A DNA stretch of 64,000 nt from the NCBI RefSeq assembly GCF_040436345.1, contig NC_133227.1:28209671-28273670 (forward strand), in the 5' to 3' direction. Position numbers and translations under genes: made by a program. The DNA is from Pagrus major (taxonomy: Eukaryota > Chordata > Actinopteri > Spariformes > Sparidae). Under the pieces are notes generated by a model. The model ran no database searches. It saw only the letters and a program-made list of their open reading frames with translations, and was not told the DNA's origin. Below are positions 45,517-57,500 of this stretch, piece by piece (positions within the stretch are counted from its first letter, which is position 1; the number at the start of each line of letters is the position of its first letter).

Positions 45517-48500
45517 AGCTTCACAGCTTTTCCTCTCCCACTCAGTTTCACACATAAAAACATAAATTATCCAGCAAAACATTTTTTTTCTTTTACTCCT
45601 TTACTTTGAAAAAAAAAAAAAATCAGGAGATTTTGTTTTATTTCCATGTATTAAACAGAGGAAAAAAATTAAGGAGAAAAAAAACTCAGGAGACCTTTTT
45701 TTTCTTCGTTCAGGAGAGATTAGTGAAAGTTTTTGCCAGGAGGAAAGAAAATTGTCTTGTGCTGAAGTTGAATCTGAAAAGCTGAAGTGCACCACTGACC
45801 ATGTCCTAAATAGGAATTTCTCTGTGCTAAAAAAAAAAAAAAGAGAAAAACCTTATAAACCTCACAAAAATAATTGTTTTTCTCTCCTGCCAAAGCTTTT
45901 TTTCCCCACTCGGTTTCAGACATGGAGTTAAAAAGAAATTTCGGGAGAATTTTCTTTTTCATGCGTGAAAAAGATTAAACATTTTCTGGAGTTTTATTTA
46001 TTTATTTTTTATTTCAGGAGACTGTTTTTTCCACGACATTTTCAGCAGGAGAAAAAAAATGTTTTGTAATATTGATTTTGACCACAAGTGCACCACAACC
46101 CGTTTACCTAAAATAGGACTAAAAGCATTCATGAGAGAACATGAATGCTTTTAGTCCTATTAAGTAGGGTAGTTTTAACTTCTCTGTGCCAAAAAATAAA
46201 TAAAAAAAAAAATAAAAAAAAATCAGGAGATTTTGTTTTATTTCCATGTATCAAAACAGAGAAAAAAAATTTAAGGAGAAAAAAAACTCAGGAGAAACTT
46301 TTTTTTCTTCATTCAGGAGAGATTAGTGAAAGTTTTTGCCAGGAGGAAAGAAAATTGTCTTGTGCTGAAGTTGAATCTGAAAAGCTGAAGTGCACCACTG
46401 ACCATGTCCTAAATAGGAATTTCTCTGTGCTAAAAAAAAAAAAGAGAAAAACCTTATAAACCTCACAAAAATAATTGTTTTTCTCTCCTGCCAAAGCTTT
46501 TTTTCCCCACTCGGTTTCAGACATGGAGTTAAAAAGAAATTTCAGGAGAATTCTCTTTTTCATGCGTGAAAAAGATTAAACATTTTCTGGAGTTTTATTT
46601 ATTTATTTTTTATTTCAGGAGACTGTTTTTTCCATGACATTTTCGGCAGGAGAAAAAAAATGTTTTGTAATATTGATTTTGACCACAAGTGCACCACAAC
46701 CCGTTTACCTAAAACAGGACTAAAAGCATTCATGTTCTCTTTCAGGGGAGTTGAAACTTCTCCCTGCAAAAAAAAAAAAAAAAAAATTCTCCTGCCTTCA
46801 GTTTCACACTTGGAAAATTGTTTTCCAAGTGTGAAACAATTCGGGACATTTTGTTTTATTTCCATGTATGAAACAGAGTGAAAAACATTTTAAGGAGAAA
46901 AAAAAAATACAGATTCAATTTCAGGAGAATTATTTTCTCCGCACTCGTTTTCACACGTGATTATTTTTCTTTTCCTCCTTTTCCTTTTTTTCACACCAAA
47001 ATTTAAGGAGAATTTTTTTCTTCTTCATTCAGGAGAAACGAGTGAATGTTTTGCCAGGAGGAAAGAAAATTGTCTCGTGCCAACGCTGAAAAGCTGAAGA
47101 TCACCACTACCCCTGTTCTAAATAGGAATTTCTCCATGCAAAAAAAAAAACAAAACAAAAAAAACTTGGTTTCAGGAGAATTTTTTTTTCATTCATGAAA
47201 AAGAATAAAATAAACATTTTTTGGAGGTTTTTTTTTGTAAGGCCAGTTTTTTGGGGTTTTTTTCATAAAGGTTTTGGCAGGAGAAAAAACAGTTTTAACA
47301 CTGATTTTGACCACAAAAGGCTGAAGTGCACCACTACCCATTCTCTAAATGGGACTAAAAGCATTCATGTTCTCTTCCAGGGGAGTTTTACCTTCTCCAT
47401 GCAAAAAAAAAAATGTTTCTCCTGCCAAAGCTTTTTCTCTCCCACAAAGAAGAGCATAAAAAAAATTCTGCAAAAAAAAGTTTTTCCTCCTGAATTTTTT
47501 TTTTTTTTTTTTTTTTAAATCAAGTTCACACGAGGAAATAAACTTCCAAAAGAAAAAAAACAAACATTTTTTTCAAGAGTGAAAAAAAAAATTGCAGGAC
47601 AAAAACTTTTTTTTGCATGAGGATTTTTTTTTTTCATGTGTGAAACCAAGCGGGAGAGAAAAAGTTTTGGAAGGAGAAAAACTTTTTTTTTTTTTTTTTT
47701 TTCCCCCACTCAGTTTCACTCATGAGGTAAAAAAACAAAAACTCAGGAGTAAACTAACTTTTGTTTTCTTTAGTGAAACTAAGTGAAAAAAGGAATTTTT
47801 TTCCACATATGAATCAGAGTGAAAATCATTTTTAAGGAGAAAAAAATCATGTGGGAAATCTAGTGGGGAAGTGGCTTTTTTCCACTCAGTTTCACACAGA
47901 AAATGTTTTTTTTCCTGTTTGTTTTTTTTCGCAGGTGGACTGACCAAACCTTTTTTTTTCCCACCAGTCAAGAACACAGAGAAAGAGAAAACAGATCGGA
48001 CTTAGAAAATGGATCACTGCCTCTGCGTTACAATCCCTGAGCAAACAAAGTGAAACAACCTCCTCTGTAGCAGTAGAACTTCTCTCTCACCCTTGCTGTG
48101 TTTGACAGAGGCCAGATTGATGCAGTCTTGCAGCAGATCCTCTTTGGGCCGATGGTCCATGGAGGTACTGATGGGCAGCATGGAGCGAGGCTTCTTCTTC
48201 TTCAGCAAGTCTGGAGACACAAACGGACAAAACCATACAGCTACACACAATAAAATGCAAACACATAATTTCAAAAATGCATTAAACTAAAGTTGAAGTC
48301 TGTACCTGTTTTGTCTTTGCTCTTTATGGCAGCAGAGGATTTCCTTTGCGTCTCAGAAGTGGCTAAAACAAAATGTAAGAATCAGGTCGGCTTCAAAGTT
48401 CCCAACAATCTGACGTGTTTCAAATCTGTAACAGCATTTGTTTTGTACTCTGTTACCTGTTGGTACAGAACTGTTCGTTGAGCTGACTTCATCTTCCTCA

Positions 48501-51500
48501 TCCTCAGACAGCTCCTGTTCTTTCGCTGCCTTCTGTCCTATAACTGGCTCTCCGTTCATCTCTAGCGGTGCAGCTCCTCCGGCCCCTGGTGGCTTCTTGT
48601 TCTTCTTCTTCTGCTTAGGAGTGGACTTCATCTTGTCCTTTAGCTCCATCATCTTTTTCCCTGAGAAGAGAAGCTTGTGAGCGTCACTGCTGGAAAGATG
48701 TGGTTCTGGGTGTTTCAACAGTGCTGCGAAGACAGGTGTTTACCTTTAGGCGGCTTTGTAAACTCTTGTTTGGAGACTCTCCACTCCTGCAAGGTGAAGT
48801 CCTTCCCTCCGGTCCAGATCACGTCTGGGTCGACGGGCGACCAGTCCACGCACAGCAGATAACCGATGTGACCCCGGTAGTTAGAGAGAGCCTCCTCCTG
48901 CAGCACGTCCCACACCTGACCCGAACAAAAACATGCAGGAACATAACTCCAAATGACATTTGATTTAGATTCAGTCAGAAAGGAAAACAAGGAATTCAAA
49001 TATATTAAAAGGAAGTAAAAAACAATTCCACTCATGAGTTTCTGGGTTGATTCAGACTGACTGGAACATTATCCTGGTTTTATACCCATGATGCTCTCTG
49101 GTACTGACCTGGGCTGTGCCATCATACGAGGTGGTGACCAGCCGGGCGTCGTGGTGTGGACTCCAGGCCATGCCGGTGATTTTAGCTGTATGACCACACA
49201 GCCTGCGATGAGGCTCCGTCAACACCACGGGGCTTTCTGGAGGATTCTCTGTGCAACAGGAAAACACTCATGTCAACATACATCCAAGATGTAATGTTCC
49301 TCCCAGAGTAACTACTGCAAGTCACTGACATGTAGCGGTGAACTAACATTCCCTTATTCTGCTTCTCCTCCGATTTAGTCCGTCATTCATGTAATTAACT
49401 GCAGTGAATCATTATCACAGTAATAATAAACACAATATAATACATAATACAACATGTCTGAGGTCTCCTCCCACCTATGATGGAGCGGAGGTCGTGCACG
49501 TAGACGATGGCGTTGCTGGAGCCCGAGGCCAGGAGGCAGTGCAGCTCTGGTGGAGAGCTGTGGTCATGATGCCACCGCAACGTGTTGATGATCTTGTGAT
49601 GTTGCTGGATGCTGCACAGCAGCTTCAGACTGGGAGCCTGATACACTTCAATACACCTGCAGCAGACAGCGTGTGGTCAGACGTATTCAAAATAAAAAGG
49701 AACACGACAACATCAATTGGAGGGACTTTAGTGGACTTGAGGCTGTTGAGAGTGTTGTCAGTGAACCAAAAAGCTAATTTGCCTGCTGTAAACCAAAGTG
49801 ATGACCTTAGAGAAGCTTATAGGGAGACTTCATTCTTTGTGAGTTCATCACTACACACACATAGTGTCATAAACATGTCGTCGAACAGAACTTCAGTTCA
49901 AAATGTAACAGACAGTTGTGTCTCTCAGTACAATTAATAAGATGATGATGAGACAGTGTGAGACACACTCATAAACTCAGAATGAGTTGGTCGAGTTCAA
50001 CAGTTCACACAGAACCACATCCATTATTCTGTAGCCTGAAGACTACACGCTGTCACTGGACTCCACAGGCTTACGGTCTATGATGAGGCGGGTCAGGCCC
50101 GGCCGTTCACTCACCCGTCCTCGTTGCCGATGGCAACCACTTTCCCATCTGGCTTCCAGCTGAGGTCGGTGTGCGGAGACAGCTTGTGCTGTTGGGAAGC
50201 AGAGCTCACCTTCATGACCTATTCAAATCTCCTGCATTTACATTCAGCAGCAAACGTGGAACAAACTGTCACAGCCGGCCGTGATATCTGCTCCATTAAC
50301 GCTCCGACACAGAGAACATCAAGTCTACACTTCTTATGTGAATTTGTTGTCCAACTGGAGGTGTGCAGTCAGGTTTGACTGTGACTGGCAGGTGATCCAG
50401 GTTAACAGAAAAAGTCTGTGCATGGATGTAAGATGGTTTTACTGCCCCTCGTTGTGTCAGCAGCAAAAATAAGTTCTTTGCTTTCAGGTTACAAGTCAGT
50501 AGCACTCAGTTGTGAGCGTCTTATTCAGCCTTAAGACTCGATGAAAATGTGATTTTATGTCATTAAAAATGTTCAGACATTAAAGAAATATTTGCACCCA
50601 TTTGAAAGTAGATCACGACCGGTCCCCTGTGTGCACATTTCATCCAGTTTTTACAATCTCAATTTAACCCACTTGAAGTGGCATGTACTTAAAACTCAAC
50701 TACATGACACATTACATCATCATCACATCATCCCGCCCACCTTGATGCTGTTGGTGTCTCTGATCAGCTTGTCGATGTCGGAAGCTTCGCCGCTCAGCCT
50801 CGACGGATCGTGCTGAAGGATGGTGCCTTCGCCGGCGCAACTGTACAGGCTGAAGGATTGCTTTCCTCCTGCGGCACCTGAACGTTACACACAGAATAGA
50901 AAACCAGAGTTTTAAAAATCTTTTGGTTTTGCAGTTAATACCAACAGTGTCCCAACATTTCCCTAATAAAAGGCGTGTACATCAACCCTTGCATTGGTAT
51001 TCTAGCATGACAGACTTAATTACAACCTTTGGCTCCTATAACTCCTGATCAACATTTTACCCATAATACATTTTTAAATTAGACATCCACAGGGTTTCAG
51101 AGTACAAGCTGGATTGGCTTTCAAGACTTGCTTGCCAAACGAAAAAGCTGCCTGCCTTTGGCTCTTTACGGGTGTTTATTTCAGACCCTGTCAGGCATAT
51201 ATTAGAAGATCAGATCATCAAATGAAATTCGATTGGAATCGGAAAATCATTTTTTTAAACCCAGCACTACATTTAAATGTAAAGAACTAAAAGGAGGGTG
51301 ACAGCTGACAGTCTTGAGGTATCTAGAGACGGAGCCAGCAGCTGGTCTCGATTTCCTCTGCACACCTCCTGTAGATCATTCTGATCATCTGAACCAATAA
51401 GATCACAGAAATCCTCTAGTGGCTCCTTTTGCTCGTTTAGCAGGCATCACCAGGTTGTTGGCATGGCAACAATTATGTTTACGGCTTCGAAGCCAAGTGA

Positions 51501-54500
51501 CTGATTCGTTAATCAAAATGTCGCCTGCCGACAGCTGGTAACGATAACTTCTTACGTCTTGATTTTTCCCCAGCGGGTGGAGGTGAGCAGTAAGTGTTCT
51601 CTCAGCTCATTCAATTACAAACGGGCTTTTCAGCTGACTTGCTGGTTTTGGGCACCCCACCGCTGGCATTTTTGCTGGGTCAGAGCGTTCGGAGCAAACA
51701 GCGGCAGTTGCTAAGAGTTCATTAGGAACTTACCAAATGACATCGGGGGGACCGGGGGTCCCCAGGCCAACGTGTACACCGTTTTTCGGTGATAGGAGCT
51801 CGATATCTGAGGAGGCCTGGGAGGAGATGAAGCAGAACAAATGCCCAGTCAGGAAGAGCTGACGTACACAGCTGCAGGAAAATGGGACTCAAGGGCCTCG
51901 AGGGGACTATGAGAAGAGTCCACAGGGCAGCCAGCAACAAAAAAAAAAAAAAAAAAAAACTTCATGACTTTCAGGAAAGTCTGCAAACTCAAAGTCCAAT
52001 AAAATCACAGCAGTCATCCCTTTTTGAAGTTCCCAGTCATTTTTTAAGTTCCCTGTGGGGTTTGATTGTTAACTCAAGTTACATCTCAGCCAACTATTAA
52101 CTCATGTGGTTTCAAGTCTCTGGTCGGGCTGTCAGTGTCACTGTCAGCCAATAATGCAGTTTAAAATGAAATGATTTGAGTGGTTATATGCATCATTTCT
52201 GTCGCAGAGGTTTAACGCTGCAGAAACAAAAAAAACTATTTAATTTCAGTTGGACATAAAGGAACTGTCATGGGTTAAAAACTTTAACGTATGAAACTAA
52301 AGTGAAGGTGTATGTGTGGACAGTATTTGAAATGATTACATCACTTAATGTACGCAGATTGAAGCAAACAAAAACTTATAATAACTCTTACTTGTTTGAG
52401 AAGACCTCGTAGATACCGACTTTACCATCATCTGTTCCAAAAGACAAGGATCCTTCTTTTTTTGGGTGCCACGCCAGCTGCAGAGGATGAAAAAGGCTCT
52501 TAATGCATTTAATCACATCTAAAGTGCTGCTTTTTGTGACATGTAACAGTTTCTGAAATGATTATGGGCGGTTGATAAAAATGGAGGATGCTTCATAATA
52601 ATAATGATCCTCTGCACAAGATAGGGCTGCAAGCTTCATTAGATGCTTGATATCACTCAGCCATTGTCACCAGCCGGAGCCAGGATGAAGGTTTGAAGAT
52701 TTCAGTGAAAAATTAAAGGATATTCTCAACCGATAAATCACAGCTGAATCATAGAAAGTTTACAAATGTCGCTCTTGAGTTGTGCAGCTGCGAGTGGCTG
52801 ATAGGAGTTTGTGTGTTTGGTCTTATCAGCAGCTCAGTGGAGGATTTTATTAAAAACTTAGACATTTAGACAGCAGAAAAATGTCCTCTTTGTTTCTTTG
52901 TCTCAGTGTTCTGAAAGCTCCTCATACATTTCATACCGACTATATGAAACACAACTATTTATTAAATTCTGCACGTATTATTGGTCCAACACCATCAACC
53001 AGAACTGGGAATTATTGTTCCCAAAACAATTTTGATAAAAGCTTTGTTGCATCCTGTAACTCTGGTGAAAAATTAAAGTTCATATTTTAATATGACAAAC
53101 ATCTTACCGCTGTGACCTTGGACTTGATGCCCTGCCAGAAGGACCTGGTGTCATACTGGTTCTGGGTGGTCAGTGTGTTCCACACCCGGATCATGTTGTC
53201 GCCCACGCCCAGCGCCAGACACCCTGTGCCCACAGGAGAGAAGGTCAGGGCGTAAACGAAACCGCCCAGGGTGGGCAGGGTCCAGCAGCAGTCCAGAGAG
53301 GCCAGGTCCCAGCACTTAATCTGGAGGATAAAAAGTCAAGACAGGATTATTTGCAAATACACCACTCCTCCAATGAGTCAGACAGCTGTTGACAGCAGAA
53401 CAAGCAAGGTTAAAACTGCTGCTAATGTCAAGCCCGGCCTGACCCAAGCCCCAAAAACCAGGCAGGACACAAGGTCACAAAACTCTGTCGAATAAATAAA
53501 CTCCGGTGATTCCATGTGAGTGTGATTATTAATAAAGCCAACACTTTCCACAATGTGTCCGACCGGAGACAGCTGACCCACCTCTCTGTCCATGGAGGTG
53601 CTGATGAGCAGCTCTCTGTCGTCCTGCAGCAGGACTGAACTCATGTTGAATACGATCCTGTTGTGGTTCTGACCCTCTGAAGACGTCCCAAACAGAGTCC
53701 ACCTCTGCTTCCCGGTCCTGGTCAAGTCCCACATCACCAACTCACCACTGGACACACACACACAAATGTATATTCAAATAAACTAAGCATACTTATACAG
53801 TAACTGCTCTGAGATTAGAGGATAACTGGCAACTCTGGCATGATCCTGAATATGATTTTCATAGTGTACTGAAACCAACTAAACTCTGTGTATACCTGAA
53901 GCAGCTGGACACGAGTTGTGTCGGTCGTCCCCTGGGCCAGTGGACATGGAGCCAGAGTCTCTCTTTGACGCCAGGGTCGACTGCAGAGCCTCTTTTCTTC
54001 ACATATGGCAGCTTCAGAGTCATCACACCTGCAGAGGGCAGCAGACAAGAGGAGACGAGGAGACATAGAGGATTACACAAGATCATCAGGTTCCATCAGC
54101 AGTGAGGTTTCTGTTCTCTGTGGGTCTGAGCTGCTTTTTCATAGGTTTTACCTTGATAAATGTATATTTTTTAAAGATTTTAAAGCCCTTTTTTCCACTC
54201 TAATTTAACCAGGAGTCCATTTTTGAATTGGAAAACCTACATTTGTGCAATGAAACTCTAATTTGAGCCTAAAATACATTCAGAATTTCTATATATTGCA
54301 CTTTTTTTCCTGGACGCTGACCCTTAAATTAATAACAAAAACCACTTACTTTTTCCCTTAGCTGAGCTCCAGATCCTCACCGTCTGGTCTTTGCTCCCAG
54401 ACGCAAGATAGCAGCCCTTCCCATCTCCAGCAGGCGCACCACTGCTGGCTACTGGATGTAAAAAAAAAATCCACATATCATATAGATTTTTCATCATTAC

Positions 54501-57500
54501 ATTAGCTTCGACAGCATTTTTTCCTATCAAAATGTTATAATGCCTTTTATTTAAAAATACTACTGCACCTAGAAATATTAATTAAATGCAGGGCTGCTGT
54601 TTTTATAAAGTGAGTGCATACAGCTACCTTCACTGTCCTCAGGTCTGCTGTAGAGGGCGTCCTCGCCGACCAGCCACGACCACGCCAGCGAGTGAATCTC
54701 ATCATCGTGTCCACGGAGACGGTGGATCACCTCGCCTTTCTTACTCAAATCGATCAGCACGATCATCCCATCTTTGTACCTGAGACAGAATAATAACAGC
54801 ACTGTCACAATCTGATATTTACATTCTATATAGTTTGAATTTGGCTTAACTTCATGTTGTCCGACCCTAATCCCTCGTATTCATAAAACAGAACATATGT
54901 AAGATTTTCGGAGTAAAAGATGATTACAGTCTCGGTTAACAACCAAACTAAATCCAGCTGAACACCAGTGTTTTAATCTTTCAATTCCTGCACTTTGTTT
55001 ACAGACAACCATGTTTAGAGTTGTGATCCAGCAGACTGAACTGGACTCTGTGTGGTCTTCTCACCCCACAGCCACAGTGCTCCAGGTGTGAGGGGAGCAG
55101 GTGAGGCAGAAGATGGTCCTGGGCTCGGGAAAGAAGCTGGCGGTGTCTCCCGTGTTGAACCAGTGACAGACCACGACGCCCTTCTCATCTCCAGACACCA
55201 CCAGGTTTTTATCCACCTGAGACCAGTGCACCGCTGCCACGGGGGTCTGTGTGTATAGAAAAAAACAACTGTAGTGACATTCGGTTGATACATGGAAGTC
55301 AAATACAGTTCACAGGGCTGTTCTACCATCAACAAGAAATCAAGTGGAAGGAAAAAAGCTGTTTTTTTATTTATTTTATTTTTATGTTTTAGATGTGAAA
55401 ATGCTTCCTAGAGCTGCAACGATTAGTCAATCAAAAGAAAATTAATTACTATTCTGATGATCAATTCATTGTATTAGTTAGAGCTGAACAAATACTCACA
55501 ATATGGCCGAAGGTAAACATCCAAATGACAGAAACAAATGTGTGAAAAAACAGCATTGTATCGAAGTAGTGTACGTCAGGTGTGGCCTATAACTCTTGTT
55601 CTACAGATGTAAGAAAACATGTTTGTTTGGCACCGACTCCAACAAATGTCGCATAATTGTGATTTTTCTATTTTCCCCTGAAAATGAAAATTGTGAAAAT
55701 GATATGACATCAGTAATATCTGGCAAAATAACTGCAATATGATTTATTTTTTACCACATTGCTCAGCCCTGGTTTCAGTCATGTTCCAGCAAAACTGTCA
55801 AACATTTGCTGGTTGCAGCTTCTTAAATTTGAGGATTTCCTGCTTTTTTGTCATTTATGACTGTAAATGAAGAGTCTAGAATAATTGATAAAGAAAATAA
55901 TCGACAGTTGTAGCCCAAAAGGATTTGCGGTATATCTGATATATCTGTTTTATGCGTCATTCACAACTCATTTACACTGTTGTGCTTATTTATGGAAAGA
56001 TATTCAGACGTATTTGAGGCCTGAATCTGTTCTCAGAGATGAAAGCCTAAACATTCTGCGAGTCTGTGGCTTTTATTTTTCAGATCAAACCACAGAAAAA
56101 TTATACCCCGGAGGCATCATTTGAAGCAAATAATGGAAAGTAAATAAGCAATGCCCTCCCTGACCTTGACAACTGTTTCAAAAACGCCCTCGAGGGAGTC
56201 GCTGAATTGCTGTAGAGGAGTGGCTTTGAGTCTGAAGCCGACTGCACAAATCTGTGCTGTTTGTCTGCCTGCAGAGTGAAAAGTGTCGAGCTCAGGTGGT
56301 TAACTTTCTCTCTACAGTGCGTGTGACAGTGACATCTATCTGCATCATCACTTATATAAATCTGACGAGAGGAGAAAGACTGCTTCGTCTTCAAAAATGA
56401 GAAATCTTACTCCTGCTCATCCTTTGCTGCTTGTGCAGAGCTGACTGCAGCCTGCAGGGGACGCCAACATGTTGGAAGTACACACTATTCCTGTTGCAAC
56501 GATGCAACAACACAAGACAGTCGACACCCACCTGATGAGCTGCATGTTCCTTTATGAGGACCTTGTTGTCCGAGTCCCAGAAGCGAATACTCCCATCATT
56601 GGAGGAGCTGACACAGATGTGACCCTGCCCTGCGTGCTGACAGAAAGAGAAGCCTGACACCAGGTCTCGATGGCCAGCGAGCTCGCCTGAAGCACAGAGA
56701 GAGAGAGTTGGATTTCATCATAAGCAAAGGTAGAAAAAAGCCACAAAACTGAGGAAAGGGCCACTGATGTCTCTCAAATTTGGGAGGATGATTTGAGCTC
56801 TGAATACTCACACTCGCAAACTGAAGACATTTTAAGGGCAACAAACTAAAACTGAATAGATTTAATAGATTAGAACGATTTTTACTACCCGATTAATTGT
56901 TTCTGTCATTTGATCAAGCAAAAATGCCAAACGGATTTGACACTTGTCTTTGTCGTATGATAGATAACCGATTATATTTTAGCGATCTGAATACATAAAC
57001 TTGTGCTGTGGGAATTATAACTGGCATTTCTTGCTGTCTTCTGATATTTAACAGGCCAAATGATTCATCAAGAGAAAAAATTAATCAGCTCTGTCACATT
57101 TCAGATGTGGTTTTTTTGTGTGTGTGTTTGTGGCATTGAAGCTGAATGTTATCATTGCAGCACTTGATAAATATTCACTATGTTTTCACTCAGTAGTCTC
57201 TCTGCGGTTGTAACCATGGTGATTTCCACCAAATGATCCTATGCTGAGCCTCTGTTGAGCTACTGAAGTAAACCGGTGAAAATAACTGTATTTTTCATAT
57301 CGCAGAAATATCAGTTTGATAATATCTTGCAGCCCCTTTTGCGATGTCATCAGGGTTAGGAGGGTCAATTCATCACCGAAAGCCTGTGTTGCAACCTAGG
57401 TGTGGGAGCGATAGAGTTGCATTATGGGAATTGTAGTACCTACAGTTTTTGGAGATCCATTTGTGTTTAAATTCAGTTGCGTTGATTGCTGGAACACCCC

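Larger units (their letters stand above)
44830..47960. repeat. Repeat array, gemin5 intron 18, with 430-675-bp modules
   Basis: The intron between exons 18 and 19 contains the same short motifs as intron 25 (CATGTGTGAAACC, TCAGGAGAA, TTTCACACATGAAAA). They are organised around a longer recurring module: CACCACTACCC, AATAGGACTAAAAGCATTCA, TGTTCTCTTCCAGGGGAG and TTTTAACTTCTCTGTGC. Module copies lie near 44976, 45407, 46081, 46682 and 47323, so spacing is 431 to 673 bases. No coding capacity. Confidence 0.9.

Noticed and set aside
44640-47977. Several open frames of 60-107 codons in gemin5 intron 18
   Set aside because: Same repeat composition as intron 25. Nearly identical peptides recur only because of the 600-bp duplication.
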